The position numbers and the translations under genes are program-made. A stretch of 64,000 nucleotides of DNA from Shinella zoogloeoides (lineage in GTDB: Bacteria > Pseudomonadota > Alphaproteobacteria > Rhizobiales > Rhizobiaceae), in assembly GCF_030733845.1 (NCBI RefSeq), contig NZ_CP132311.1, positions 747,501 to 811,500 on the forward strand, written 5' to 3'. This document shows positions 10,781-20,042 of this stretch, one piece after another. The notes beneath the pieces are model-generated. The model was not told the DNA's origin. It searched no databases and saw only the letters and a program-made list of their open reading frames with translations. The number at the start of each line of letters is the position of its first letter. Within the stretch, counting starts at the first letter, position 1.

Positions 10781-10808
10781 AAAGGGGCGACGCTTCGGCA
10801 AGCCGCTC

Positions 10809-10963
10809 ACCCCCCTCTGCCCTGCCGGGCATCTCCCCCTCGAGGGGGGAGATCGGCAAGAGGCCGGCTCCCTGCTCAAATCGCATCGCCGGAGATGCGC
10901 GAGATCTCGCTCCATCCAATCTCCCCCCTTGAGGGGGAGATGCCCGGCAGGGCAGAGGGGGGT
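10809..10963. repeat. RIME-type palindromic intergenic element, copy A2
   Basis: Arms 10809-10853 and 10919-10963, 45 bp each, pair with one mismatch (CTCGAGG against CTTGAGG). It is the same class and the same total length as the copy at 9176-9330. At the two positions where the copies differ in the stem (GGCC versus GCCC blocks), both arms have changed together. It sits between the convergent rnhA and peroxiredoxin genes. Confidence 0.88.
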
Positions 10964-10979
10964 AAATCCCTCCGTCAGC

Positions 10980-11465
10980 TCAAAGCTGCTCGATCATCGC
11001 AGCCGCGCCGGAAACCGTTGCCTGGCCGGGGCTTTCTTCCACGTTCAGCGCCTTCACCACGCCGTCCTCGACGAGCATGGAATAGCGCTTGGAGCGCACG
11101 CCGAGCGTGCCGGCGGAAAGGTCGATGTCCATGCCGAGCGCCTTGGTGAAGGCGGCGTCCCAGTCGGCGAGGAAACGCAGCTTGTCCGCGCCGCCCGTCG
11201 AGGTCGCCCAGGCGCCCATGACGTGATGGTCGTTGACCGCGACGACGGCGATGTCGTCCACGCCCTTGCCGAGGATCGCATCGCGGTTTTCGAGATAGCC
11301 CGGCAGGTGGTTCAGCGAGCAGGTGGGCGTGAAGGCGCCCGGCACAGCGAAGAGCACGACGCGCTTGCCCTTGAACAGGTCCCCGGTCGAGACCTCGGCG
11401 GGGCCATCAGGCGTGCGTTCCTTGAGCTTGAGGTCGGGCAGCTTGTCTCCAACGGCAATGGTCAC
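10980..11465 (-). CDS. Peroxiredoxin, Prx5/AhpE-like thioredoxin-fold peroxidase
   Basis: A 161-aa thiol peroxidase that reduces hydrogen and organic peroxides. The peroxidatic Cys is in PGAFTPTCSLNHLPGY (about residue 50), and the Prx5-subfamily features are clear (ERTPDG, VNDHHVMGAW). No second resolving Cys is evident, so it may rely on glutathione or glutaredoxin. The start is GTG 11465 with AGGAGAG upstream. The DsbD-alpha gene lies directly upstream on the same strand. Confidence 0.93.
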   Translation of the reverse strand: MTIAVGDKLPDLKLKERTPDGPAEVSTGDLFKGKRVVLFAVPGAFTPTCSLNHLPGYLENRDAILGKGVDDIAVVAVNDHHVMGAWATSTGGADKLRFLADWDAAFTKALGMDIDLSAGTLGVRSKRYSMLVEDGVVKALNVEESPGQATVSGAAAMIEQL

Positions 11466-11520
11466 GGCGTCTCTCCTGTACGGTCAGCGGAATGCTATGC
11501 GCGGGAACTATAGGGGACGC

Positions 11521-12312
11521 CTAGTCGATGGCAAGCGGGCTTTCCATCGTCTTTTCGCCTGCGCGCACGGTCAGTCGGATGGGGTCCTTGTCGAGATCGA
11601 AGACCTTGGGCTTGTGCAGCACCGGTACCTCCGCGACGAAGGCCGCGCCCTCGCGGCGGACGGGACCGGCCGCGCCGAACTCGAAGGTCGATGAGCCCGA
11701 AAGGAAGACGTCCGGCAGCGGGCCATCGCCCGGCGCCTCGAAGCGCACCGTCACGCTCTTGCCGTCCGCGGCCCAACGCCCGGAAAGCGGCTTGAAACCC
11801 TCGCCCACGCCATGGGGAAGCGATGCTTCGGCGCCGGCGATCGCCGTTTCCTCCAGCGGGTTGGCAAAGCGCTCGCCGCCGGCGTCCACCGACAGCTCCG
11901 CCTGTACGGGAATACAGATGTCCTTGCAGACGCCGAGGAAGACCGTCGCGGTGATCGCTCCGCCTTCCGCCCTGTGCAGCTTCAGCGGCAGCCGGACGGG
12001 CTTGTCGTAGCCGATATAGTGGGTCCGCGCATCGCCCAGCCGCTTGGGCGCGGGAAAGCCGATCGAGGTAAGCTCAGCGCCGTCGATGGCGATCGTCGGC
12101 GGTATGCCACTGCCGCCCGGATCGCGCCAATAGGTCTTCCAGCCGTCGTGTAGGCGAATGTCCAGCATGGCGCGCACCGTGCCGTCGCTGGCCGCCGGAA
12201 GCGCGACGAGACGCACATCGCCGCCCGGCGTCTCGACCCAGGAGGAGGTTGCCGCCTGCGCGGCGGAACTGACAAAAAGCAGCGCCATGACAGCGGTTTG
12301 CAGGTGTTTCAT
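11521..12312 (-). CDS. Stand-alone DsbD-alpha (thiol:disulfide interchange N-terminal) domain protein
   Basis: A 263-aa exported protein with a signal peptide (about 1-20, ending AAQAA), then an immunoglobulin-like DsbD N-terminal domain with the redox pair GVCKDICIP near residue 133. Full DsbD has a membrane core and a C-terminal thioredoxin domain; both are absent and no partner gene is adjacent. It probably accepts reductant from another membrane protein such as CcdA, which is inference. It lies 55 bases upstream of the peroxiredoxin on the same strand. Confidence 0.82.
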   Translation of the reverse strand: MKHLQTAVMALLFVSSAAQAATSSWVETPGGDVRLVALPAASDGTVRAMLDIRLHDGWKTYWRDPGGSGIPPTIAIDGAELTSIGFPAPKRLGDARTHYIGYDKPVRLPLKLHRAEGGAITATVFLGVCKDICIPVQAELSVDAGGERFANPLEETAIAGAEASLPHGVGEGFKPLSGRWAADGKSVTVRFEAPGDGPLPDVFLSGSSTFEFGAAGPVRREGAAFVAEVPVLHKPKVFDLDKDPIRLTVRAGEKTMESPLAID

Positions 12313-12484
12313 GTGTTGACATCTAGCGCTCGCGGCAGCCGCTTTCCAGCAACAAAACCTCGCGCGCCAATCATAAAAGCTTGATCGCCCGCTCCTGCGG
12401 CATAGCTATCCTGCAAGGGTGGCGCTGCATCCGGGTGAAAAGAACACTTTTCATTTGGCGGCGAATTGATAGGCTGATTGCACT

Positions 12485-13090
12485 ATGGCTATGTCGGTTC
12501 TGAAAAACAGGCGAGAACGCGGCTTCCTTGACGGTCATTTCCTGATCGCCATGCCGGGCATGGCTGATGCCAATTTTGCCCGCACCGTGGTCTATATCTG
12601 CGCCCATTCGGAGGATGGCGCGATGGGCTTCGTCATCAATCGGCCGCAGCAGTTGAACTTCTCCGATGTGCTCTTGCATCTCGATCTCGTGGGCGAGGAC
12701 GAGGTGATCCGCCTGCCGGGCGCCACGCTCGATTTCCCGATCCGCAGCGGCGGCCCGGTGGAAAGCGGCCGCGGCTTCGTCCTGCATTCCGATGACTACC
12801 TGTCGGAATCGAGCATTCCCGTCAGCGACGACATCTGCCTGACGGCGACGCTCGACATCGTGCGCGCCATTTCCCGCGGGCGCGGCCCGCAGCGCGGCCT
12901 GATGATGCTCGGCTATGCCGGCTGGGGCGCGGGGCAGATCGAAAACGAGATCGGCGCCAACGGCTGGCTGTCCTGCCCGGCCGAGGAGGAACTGATCTTC
13001 GACACCAATCTCGACAACAAGTACGAGCGCGCGCTCGGCCTGATGGGCATCACGCCCGCCATGCTCTCCGCCGAGGCCGGGCACGCCTGA
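12485..13090 (+). CDS. YqgE/AlgH family protein (UPF0301)
   Basis: A 201-aa protein of the UPF0301/DUF179 family, with the typical [21 protein letters not shown] and [13 protein letters not shown] segments. It is conserved and soluble. The family role is not settled. It is divergent from the DsbD-alpha gene across a 172-bp gap that must hold both promoters. ATG 12485 and ATG 12491 are both possible starts. Confidence 0.92.
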   Translation: MAMSVLKNRRERGFLDGHFLIAMPGMADANFARTVVYICAHSEDGAMGFVINRPQQLNFSDVLLHLDLVGEDEVIRLPGATLDFPIRSGGPVESGRGFVLHSDDYLSESSIPVSDDICLTATLDIVRAISRGRGPQRGLMMLGYAGWGAGQIENEIGANGWLSCPAEEELIFDTNLDNKYERALGLMGITPAMLSAEAGHA

Positions 13091-13187
13091 CCGGCGCCAT
13101 GCGTTTTCATTTTTCCGCTGGAACTTACCCCGGCCTGCGCCGTTCTTTCGCCGCGTGAATGATCACGCCTCGAACAACGGGAGTACG

Positions 13188-13382
13188 ATGGTGGGTAGCA
13201 CGAGCGACAAGATCAAGGGCACGGCCAACGAACTGGCCGGCAAGGCCAAGCAGGCGGCGGGCAAGGCGACCGACAGCCCCAAGATGCGCGCCGAGGGCGC
13301 CGCCCAGGAAGCCAAGGGCAAGACCCAGAAGGCGGTCGGCAAGGCCAAGGACGCCGTCAAGGGCGCGGTGGACCGCCTCTGA
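13188..13382 (+). CDS. CsbD-like stress protein
   Basis: A 64-aa, Lys/Ala/Gly-rich, low-complexity hydrophilic protein of the CsbD family: [20 protein letters not shown] followed by repeated KGK and GKAK units. CsbD proteins accumulate in general stress but have no known activity. I start at ATG 13188 because CGGGAG lies 5 bases upstream; an in-frame GTG at 13155 would add eleven residues with no site. Confidence 0.88.
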   Translation: MVGSTSDKIKGTANELAGKAKQAAGKATDSPKMRAEGAAQEAKGKTQKAVGKAKDAVKGAVDRL

Positions 13383-13492
13383 TCATTAAGGGATGGCGCG
13401 TGTCATCCCGTCATCTTGAAAAACGGATACCCGTGTCGCCTGTGGCCGACGCGGGTCTTCGTTCGAAGCCACACCGCCTGCCAGGGGACGTC

Positions 13493-14554
13493 ATGAAGCT
13501 CTTCACCTGCAAGACCTGCGGCCAGACCATCCATTTCGACAATCGCCTCTGCGTGCGCTGCGGCTCCTCGCTCGGTTTCCTGGCCGAGGACGTGACGCTG
13601 CATGCGCTGGTGCCGGAGGGCGAGGGGTTCTGGAGGATCGCGCCCGGCGAAGGCCTCTACCGCTTCTGCGAGAACGCCGTGCAGGACGTCTGCAACTGGC
13701 TGCTGCCGGCCGACAGCCCCCATGCCTTCTGCGAGGCCTGCCGCCACAACCGCATCGTGCCGACGACCGATCCGAAGGGGCTGGAGCGCTGGCGGCGCAT
13801 CGGCGCGGCGCAAAGGCATCTTTTCTATTCCATCCTGCGCTGGAAACTGCCGCACCCGACCCGCGAGGAAGATCCGGACGGCGGCCTCGTCTTCGATTTC
13901 CTGGCCGACGAGGTGGATGCGGACGGCAATGTCGTCAACGCCGCCATGACCGGCCACGAGGATGGCCTGATCAGCCTGCGCGCCGCCGAGGCCGACGACG
14001 AGGTGCGCGAAAGTGTGCGCGTCTCCATGGGCGAGCCCTACCGTTCGCTGCTCGGCCATTTCCGCCACGAGGTCGGGCATTTCTACTGGGCGCTGCTCGT
14101 GCGCGACGAGGCGACGCTGGAGGAGACGCGGCGCCTCTTCGGCGACGAGCGCGAAGACTATGCGGCCGCGCTCCAGCGCAACTACGAACAGGGGCCGCCG
14201 TCCGACTGGCAGCAGCATTTCATCAGCACCTATGCAAGCTGCCATCCGGCCGAGGACTTTGCAGAATGCTGGGCGCATTTCTTCCACATCGTCGATACGC
14301 TGGAGACCGCCCGCGCCTTCGGCCTCAACACCGACCCCAAGGGCCACGAGGAACTGGAAGCCGAAGTCACCTTCGACCCCTATCGCGCGCCCAATGCGGG
14401 TCGCCTCGTCGAGGCCTGGATTCCCCTTTCCGTCGCCATGAACGCCATCCAGCGCTCCATGGGCCAGCCCGACAGCTACCCCTTCGTCCTGCCGCCGCCG
14501 GTCGTGGAAAAGCTGGATTTCATCAACCGGCTGGTCAAAGGCAGTAGGCAGTAG
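13493..14554 (+). CDS. Putative zinc-binding metallopeptidase with N-terminal zinc ribbon
   Basis: A 353-aa protein. The N-terminus is a zinc ribbon (FTCKTCGQ and LCVRCGSS, about residues 4-25), with further Cys pairs near FCEACRHN. The C-terminal half carries a zincin-like HEVGHFYW (about residue 193) with a downstream ECWAHFFH that could give the third ligand. It matches the annotated family of zinc-ribbon metallopeptidases; substrates are unknown. ATG 13493 follows CAGGGGACG. Confidence 0.82.
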   Translation: MKLFTCKTCGQTIHFDNRLCVRCGSSLGFLAEDVTLHALVPEGEGFWRIAPGEGLYRFCENAVQDVCNWLLPADSPHAFCEACRHNRIVPTTDPKGLERWRRIGAAQRHLFYSILRWKLPHPTREEDPDGGLVFDFLADEVDADGNVVNAAMTGHEDGLISLRAAEADDEVRESVRVSMGEPYRSLLGHFRHEVGHFYWALLVRDEATLEETRRLFGDEREDYAAALQRNYEQGPPSDWQQHFISTYASCHPAEDFAECWAHFFHIVDTLETARAFGLNTDPKGHEELEAEVTFDPYRAPNAGRLVEAWIPLSVAMNAIQRSMGQPDSYPFVLPPPVVEKLDFINRLVKGSRQ

Positions 14555-14600
14555 GATTTAGGCAATAGGGATATTCAGCTAATTCCTACTGCTTACTGCC
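14540..14600. terminator. Shared hairpin between convergent genes
   Basis: Arms GGCAGTAGGCAGTAGG (14540-14555) and CCTACTGCTTACTGCC (14585-14600) pair with one mismatch. The left arm includes the metallopeptidase stop codon, and the right arm ends 10 bases before the stop of the opposing c-di-GMP gene. There is no clear T-run, so termination is likely but not certain. Confidence 0.5.
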
Positions 14601-14610
14601 TAATTCCTTC

Positions 14611-17523
14611 TCACGCCCGCTTCATCAGCGGAAACCGTTCCTTGAGCAGGCGCAGCACCGAATCGTAGCCGATCGGCGGGCCGAAGAGGTAGCTCTGGCC
14701 GAATTCGCAGCCCATGTTGCCGAGCTCGATGGCGTCCTCTTCCGATTCGATGCCTTCAGCCACGACCTGCATTTCCAGCTCCCGCGCCATCGAGACGACC
14801 GAGCGCAGCAGCACGCTGCGCTTGTCCGAGCCGTCGCGCACCAGCGCCTTGTCGATCTTGATCGTGTCGAAGGGGAAGCGGGTGAGGTAGGAGAGCGAGG
14901 AATGGCCGGTGCCGAAATCGTCCAGCGCGAGGCCGAGGCCGACATCCTTCAGCTTGGTGAGGATCAGGCGGGCCTGTTCCGGGTTCTCCATCACCACGGA
15001 TTCGGTGAGTTCCAGCTTGATCTTCTGCGGCTCGCAGCGCGTGCGGGCGAGCGCCGCGCGCACATCGTTGTAGAGCTCGTTGTTGAGAAGCTGGGCGCTG
15101 GAGAGGTTGACCGAGACGAAGACGGGAAGGTCGCCGGTCTGGAGCTGCCAGTCCATCAGGTCGCTTGCCGCCTTGTCGAAGGCGAAGAGGCCGAGCTGGT
15201 TGATGAGGTCGGAACTCTCGGCGATCGGGATGAACTCGGTCGGCGAGATGTTGCCGCGCTTGGGATGGTCCCAGCGCATCAGCGCCTCGAAACCGGCGAT
15301 CTCGGCGTCCTGCAGGCGGACGATCGGCTGGTAGACGAGGGAGAGTTCCTTGCGCTCGATGGCGCGGCGCAGGTCCGTCTCGATCTGCAGGCGGTCCGCG
15401 CCGAAGGTGCGGAAGGCGGGGCGGAAGGGCTCGACGCGGTTGCCGCCAGCCTTCTTGGCCCGGTACATGGCGAGCTCCGCATCGTTGAGCAGCCCCGGCG
15501 CGTCCTCCTGCTGGTCGACCCAGGAAACGAGGCCGATAGAGGCCGTCAGGATGATCTCGCGGCCGCCGAAATTGATCGGCACCATGATCGCCTTGCTGAC
15601 CGCATCGGCGAAATCGGCGACCTTGGCCGGGTCGCGCTCCGACATCAGGATCAGGCCGAACTGATCGCCGGCAAGACGCGCCAGCGTGTCCTGCGGCTTG
15701 AGGAGACGGCGAAGGCGCCGGGTGAGGGCGATCAGGATATTGTCGCCGGCGGCGATGCCGAGCGCATCGTTGACCTGCTTGTAACGGTCGATGTCGATGG
15801 TCAGCACCGTCGGGCGCACATTGTCGGAGCTGGCCGTCAGCGACAGCAGTGATTGCAGGCGGTCGAGGAAGACCTGGCGGTTCGGCAGGCCCGTCAGGTT
15901 GTCGTGCAGGGCGTCCTGCAAGAGCCGGTCGACGGAGTTACGCTGCTCGGTGATGTCGATGATCGTGCCGACGCAGCGGATGATCTCGCCGTTCGCGCCG
16001 AGCACGGGGCGGGCGCGGATCGAGAGCCAGTGATAGTGGCCGTCCTCGGCGCGCACGCGGAACTGATGGTTGAGCCGGCCCTTGCGGTGCTCCAGCAGGA
16101 CATCCAGCGTCGCGCGGAAGCGGTCGCGGTCGTCGGGGTGGAGGCGCGGCAGCCAGTTGCGCGCCGGGCCGTGCATGACGCCGGGGGCAAGGCCGAGCTG
16201 GATGGAGATATCGGGAATGGTGACGACGCGGTCGCGCGCCACGTCCCAGTCCCAGACGGTGTCGCCCGAGCCGGTCAGCGCCAGCGACTGGCGCTCGAGA
16301 TCGGAGAACAGGCCCTGGCTATAGGCACCGCCGGCAAAGGCGTGCTGCATCACCGTGAAGCCGATGAGCAGCACGATCAGCACGAGCCCGCCGCCGAGCG
16401 CCGGCTGGATGATGTCGTTGTTGAGCTGGCCCGTCACCGTCAGCCAGGCGCCGAACAGCCAGACGAGGATCAGCGCCCAGGCGGGCACCAGCAGGATGGC
16501 GCGGTCGTAGCGGTTGAAGCCGAGATAGGCGATCAGCACGATGCCGACCGTGCCGGTCAGCGCGAAGGAGAGGCGGGCGATGCCCGAGGCGATCGGCGGA
16601 TCGTAGATCGCGACGCCGAAGAGGAGGCCGAGCCCGAGAATCCAGGCGAGCGTCGCATAGGAGAGATGCGCGTGCCAGCGGTTGAGGTTGAGGTAGGTGA
16701 AGAGGAAGACGACGAGGCCCGCCGCGAGGAACACCTCCGTTCCCGCGCGCCATATGCGCTCGTCGCCGGCGGTGATCGAGATGAGCTTGGACAGGAAGCC
16801 GAAATCGACGCAGATATAGCCGAGCACCGCCCAGGCGAGCGCCGCCGTCGCCGGCAGCATCGATGTGCCCTTCACCACGAAGAGGATGGTGAGGAACACC
16901 GCGAGCAGGCCGGCGATGCCGAGCACGATGCCGCGGTAGAGCGTGAAGGCGTTGACCGTGTCCTTGTAGGCGTCCGGCTGCCAAAGATAGATCTGCGGCA
17001 GGTCGGGCGTCGCCAGTTCTGCCACGAAGGTGACGACCGTGCCGGGGTTGAGCGTGATGCGGAAGACGTCCGCCTCTTCGCTCGGCTGCCGGTCGAGCGC
17101 GAAGCCTTCGCTCGGCGTGATCGAGATGATGCGCCTGGCGCCGAGGTCCGGCCAGAAGAGTTTCGATTGCACGAGGCGGAAATGCGGGGCGACGATCAAG
17201 CGGTCGATCTGCTCTTCCGAGACGTTGGCGAGCGCGAAGACGGCCCAGTCGCCCTGATGGTTCTCGGAGGTCGCGCGCACCTCGATGCGGCGCACGATGC
17301 CGTCCGTGCCGGGCGCGGTGGAGACCTGGAAAGCCTCGCCCCGGCCGGTATAGATCTCCGTCGTGGCGGTGAGGTCGAGCGCGGTGTCGTCACGGGAAAT
17401 CTTGACGGGTTCGACGGCGAAGGCGCGTCCCGCCATCATGCCGGCGAGCAGCATCGTTGCCAGAAGGACGAGGGAAAGCAACCGGCTGGCACGCAGCGCT
17501 TGCGGCACGAAGGAAGACGTCAT
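14611..17523 (-). CDS. 7TM-sensor GGDEF/EAL c-di-GMP protein with degenerate GGDEF
   Basis: A 970-aa inner-membrane signalling protein. In order: signal anchor (about 12-36), periplasmic 7TMR-DISM-like sensor region (about 40-195), seven or so membrane helices (about 196-415), a PAS domain with PAC-like end (about 430-550), GGDEF (about 560-710) and EAL (about 720-965). The GGDEF signature reads AGDQF, so cyclase activity is doubtful. The EAL domain keeps FEALMRW, LELTES and DDFGTGHSSLSYL, so it should be a phosphodiesterase. I start at 17523 because the signal anchor begins there. Confidence 0.88.
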   Translation of the reverse strand: MTSSFVPQALRASRLLSLVLLATMLLAGMMAGRAFAVEPVKISRDDTALDLTATTEIYTGRGEAFQVSTAPGTDGIVRRIEVRATSENHQGDWAVFALANVSEEQIDRLIVAPHFRLVQSKLFWPDLGARRIISITPSEGFALDRQPSEEADVFRITLNPGTVVTFVAELATPDLPQIYLWQPDAYKDTVNAFTLYRGIVLGIAGLLAVFLTILFVVKGTSMLPATAALAWAVLGYICVDFGFLSKLISITAGDERIWRAGTEVFLAAGLVVFLFTYLNLNRWHAHLSYATLAWILGLGLLFGVAIYDPPIASGIARLSFALTGTVGIVLIAYLGFNRYDRAILLVPAWALILVWLFGAWLTVTGQLNNDIIQPALGGGLVLIVLLIGFTVMQHAFAGGAYSQGLFSDLERQSLALTGSGDTVWDWDVARDRVVTIPDISIQLGLAPGVMHGPARNWLPRLHPDDRDRFRATLDVLLEHRKGRLNHQFRVRAEDGHYHWLSIRARPVLGANGEIIRCVGTIIDITEQRNSVDRLLQDALHDNLTGLPNRQVFLDRLQSLLSLTASSDNVRPTVLTIDIDRYKQVNDALGIAAGDNILIALTRRLRRLLKPQDTLARLAGDQFGLILMSERDPAKVADFADAVSKAIMVPINFGGREIILTASIGLVSWVDQQEDAPGLLNDAELAMYRAKKAGGNRVEPFRPAFRTFGADRLQIETDLRRAIERKELSLVYQPIVRLQDAEIAGFEALMRWDHPKRGNISPTEFIPIAESSDLINQLGLFAFDKAASDLMDWQLQTGDLPVFVSVNLSSAQLLNNELYNDVRAALARTRCEPQKIKLELTESVVMENPEQARLILTKLKDVGLGLALDDFGTGHSSLSYLTRFPFDTIKIDKALVRDGSDKRSVLLRSVVSMARELEMQVVAEGIESEEDAIELGNMGCEFGQSYLFGPPIGYDSVLRLLKERFPLMKRA

Positions 17524-17579
17524 TGAAAGTGCATTGTCCTTAAGGTACTGCCCAGTCCTGCCGCGCCCGCCGGTGCCGC

Positions 17580-18173
17580 TCACGACTGCCTGTCGGCTGC
17601 CAGAAGCGAGAACATCAGGTGGTCGCGCCACTCCCCGTTTATCTTCAGATACTCCCGAAGGTAGCCTTCCTGCTGAAAGCCGGCCTTTTCAAGGAGACGG
17701 ATGCTTCTTGTATTGTCTGGAATACAGGCTGCCTCGATACGGTGCAACTGAAGGCTCGAAAAGATATAGGTTATGGCCAGTTTCAGGGCGCCGTGCATGT
17801 GGCCCTGGCCGGCATGCCGCTCGCCCATCCAATAGCCGACCATGCAGCATTGCGCCGCCCCGCGCCTGATATAGCCGATGGTCAGCCCGCCCAGCAGCAT
17901 GTTTTCCGCGCGCGTGAAGACGAGGAGCGGCACGGCCTGGCCGGACGAAAATTCCTGTTCATTTCTGAGAACGCGGGCGCGGAACGAGCTCTCGGTCAGC
18001 TCGTCGTTGCGCCAGGTCGGCTCCCACGGCACGAGGAAGCGCCGGCTTTCAGAACGCAGCGCATACCATTGTCGGTAATCCTGGAAGCGGGGGAGGCGAA
18101 GCATGTGCCGTTCGCTGGCAAGCTCGACGGTGTCGGACTGCCGCGACAGAAACCGAAAAACCGACCGTGCCAT
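17580..18173 (-). CDS. GNAT N-acetyltransferase (RimJ-like)
   Basis: A 197-aa acetyltransferase of the GCN5 superfamily, similar to RimJ/RimL ribosomal-protein acetyltransferases. The acetyl-CoA loop appears around YWMGERHAGQGHMHGALK, followed by HRIEAACIPDNTRSIRLLEKAGF, the classic C-terminal signature. GGAGGA lies 6 bases before ATG 18173. It is upstream of the c-di-GMP gene on the same strand with a 56-bp gap, so the two may be co-transcribed. The substrate is unknown. Confidence 0.9.
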   Translation of the reverse strand: MARSVFRFLSRQSDTVELASERHMLRLPRFQDYRQWYALRSESRRFLVPWEPTWRNDELTESSFRARVLRNEQEFSSGQAVPLLVFTRAENMLLGGLTIGYIRRGAAQCCMVGYWMGERHAGQGHMHGALKLAITYIFSSLQLHRIEAACIPDNTRSIRLLEKAGFQQEGYLREYLKINGEWRDHLMFSLLAADRQS

Positions 18174-18454
18174 TCAGTCCTCCGTGCGCGCCGATGCAAT
18201 GGTGCGCCTCTCGGTCAAGATTATGCCGAGAGGCTTGCCGGCGTCAAATGGTGGGGCGGTTTTACAGCGCAAACATTGTTGCCCCTGCTGCACGATGCGA
18301 AGAGCATCGCGGCGCGAAAATTGGTCTTGTTTTGGTGCTATGCAAAAGCCGCATGCCTGCGGTGTAAGCATATGCATTTTCCCTAGGCAGGAGATCGACT
18401 ATCTATTGATCAACACGAAGAGAAACACACAGACAAACCCAAAGGACCTGACAA

Positions 18455-18604
18455 ATGAACGTTTTCGCAAAGCTCAAGAAGAACGCCGCCGACCGCCGCG
18501 CCGTCCGCGAACTCAACGCCCTCGATGACCGCGCCCTCCAGGACCTCGGCATCTCGCGCTCGAACATCCAGTCCGCCGTCAAGGGCTTCCTGGTATTCGG
18601 CTGA
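18455..18604 (+). CDS. DUF1127 small protein
   Basis: A 49-aa protein (MNVFAKLKKNAADRRAVREL..., ending GFLVFG) with the DUF1127 core LNALDDRALQDLGISRSNI. Members of this family are abundant in alphaproteobacteria; some have been linked to phosphate and carbon metabolism and to RNA binding. AAAGGA lies 8 bases upstream of the ATG and a strong terminator follows, so it is a single-gene transcript. Confidence 0.9.
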   Translation: MNVFAKLKKNAADRRAVRELNALDDRALQDLGISRSNIQSAVKGFLVFG

Positions 18605-18676
18605 TACTGTCCGGGAAAACGGGCGCGAAGCGGCTCCTCCCGCCGACTGATCCGCGCCCTTCATCCCCGCATCAAC

Positions 18677-18703
18677 AACCCGCCGCAAGGCGGGTTTTGT
18701 TTT
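18677..18703 (+). terminator. Rho-independent terminator of the DUF1127 gene
   Basis: An 8-bp stem, AACCCGCC / GGCGGGTT, with loop GCAA runs into TTTTGTTTT. Confidence 0.9.
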
Positions 18704-18726
18704 GCGTGGAATTCGCTGGCGAAGCC

Positions 18727-20022
18727 TCAGCTCGCCGCGCGGTCCGGCACCGAGGCGCGCGACAGCGAGCGCGCGATGTCGCCGGTCGGCACGAGATGGT
18801 CCAGCGGGCCGATGGCCGAGATCGTGGGCACCGTGTCGAAGAACAGGCGGCCGGCAAGGTCCGTCAGGCGTTCGATGGTGATGCCGGCGAGGCGCTCCAT
18901 CAGCTCCTCGTTGGGGATAGGACGGCCGTAGAGCATCATCTGGCGGGCGATCTGGCCGGCGCGGGCGGCCGGGCTTTCCTGGCCCATCAGCAGCTGTGCG
19001 CGGATCTGCGCGCGGGCGCGCTCGATTTCCTGCTGCTCGATCGTCTCGGACGACTTCTTCAGTTCGTCGAAGATGACGGGCATCAGTTCCGGCAGGTTCT
19101 CGCCGCCGGTCGCGGCGTGGATGCCGAAGATGCCGGTATCGGAAAAGCCCCAGTGGAACGCATAGATCGAGTAGCAGAGGCCCCGGTGCTCGCGCACTTC
19201 CTGGAAGAGGCGGGAGGACATGCCGCCGCCGAGGATGTTGGCGAGGATCTGCGAACAGTAGAAGTCGCGGGCGTGATAGGCCTTGCCCTCGAAGCCGAGA
19301 AGAACCTGCGCGTCCATCAGGTCGCGCGTCTCGCGAATGTCGCCGCCGGTATAGCGGGCGGGCTCGAAGACCGGAGAGATCTTGGGCGCGGTCGGCAGGC
19401 TGGAGAAACGATCCTCGACCTGGCGCACGAATTCCTCGTGGTTCACCGCGCCGGCCGCCACGACGAACATGCGGTCCGTCGTGTAATTGCGGTCGAGATA
19501 GCTGCGGATTTCGCCCGGCGAGAAGGAGAGCACGGTTTCCGGCGTGCCGAGGATGGCGCGGCCGATGATTTGGTCGCGATAGGCGACCTCGGAGAACTTG
19601 TCGAAGACCACGTCGTCGGGCGTGTCGTTCGCCGCGCCGATCTCCTGCAGGATGACGTGCTTCTCGCGGCGAAGCTCGTCCTCGTCGAAGACCGATTCCG
19701 TCAGGATGTCTGCGAGGATGTCGACCGCGAGCGGGACGTGGTCCTTCAGCACGCGGGCATAGTAGGAGGTGGTTTCCGTCGAGGTGGCGGCGTTGACCTC
19801 GCCGCCGACATTTTCGATTTCCTCGGCGATCTGGCGGGCGGAGCGGCGCTCCGTGCCCTTGAAGGCCATGTGTTCCAGAAGATGGGCGATGCCGTGCTCG
19901 TCCGCGGTTTCGTTGCGTGACCCAGACTTGATCCATACGCCGAGAGCGACGCTCTCGAGATGGGGCATGTTTTCCGTCACCACGGTCAACCCGGATGCGA
20001 GCCGGGTGCACTCAACTTTCAT
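18727..20022 (-). CDS. M16 family processing-peptidase-like metalloprotease
   Basis: A 431-aa protein of the pitrilysin/mitochondrial-processing-peptidase family. The inverted zinc motif HLLEHMAFKGT (H-x2-E-H, about residue 48) is intact and the distal Glu is expected in the ENVGGEVNA region, so it should be active. It follows thrC by 20 bases on the same strand, as in other rhizobia. ATG 20022 or 20025 (tandem ATGATG) could be used; a GTG at 20031 is less likely. Confidence 0.92.
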   Translation of the reverse strand: MKVECTRLASGLTVVTENMPHLESVALGVWIKSGSRNETADEHGIAHLLEHMAFKGTERRSARQIAEEIENVGGEVNAATSTETTSYYARVLKDHVPLAVDILADILTESVFDEDELRREKHVILQEIGAANDTPDDVVFDKFSEVAYRDQIIGRAILGTPETVLSFSPGEIRSYLDRNYTTDRMFVVAAGAVNHEEFVRQVEDRFSSLPTAPKISPVFEPARYTGGDIRETRDLMDAQVLLGFEGKAYHARDFYCSQILANILGGGMSSRLFQEVREHRGLCYSIYAFHWGFSDTGIFGIHAATGGENLPELMPVIFDELKKSSETIEQQEIERARAQIRAQLLMGQESPAARAGQIARQMMLYGRPIPNEELMERLAGITIERLTDLAGRLFFDTVPTISAIGPLDHLVPTGDIARSLSRASVPDRAAS

Positions 20023-20042
20023 CATGCGCACTTTCTGCGTTT

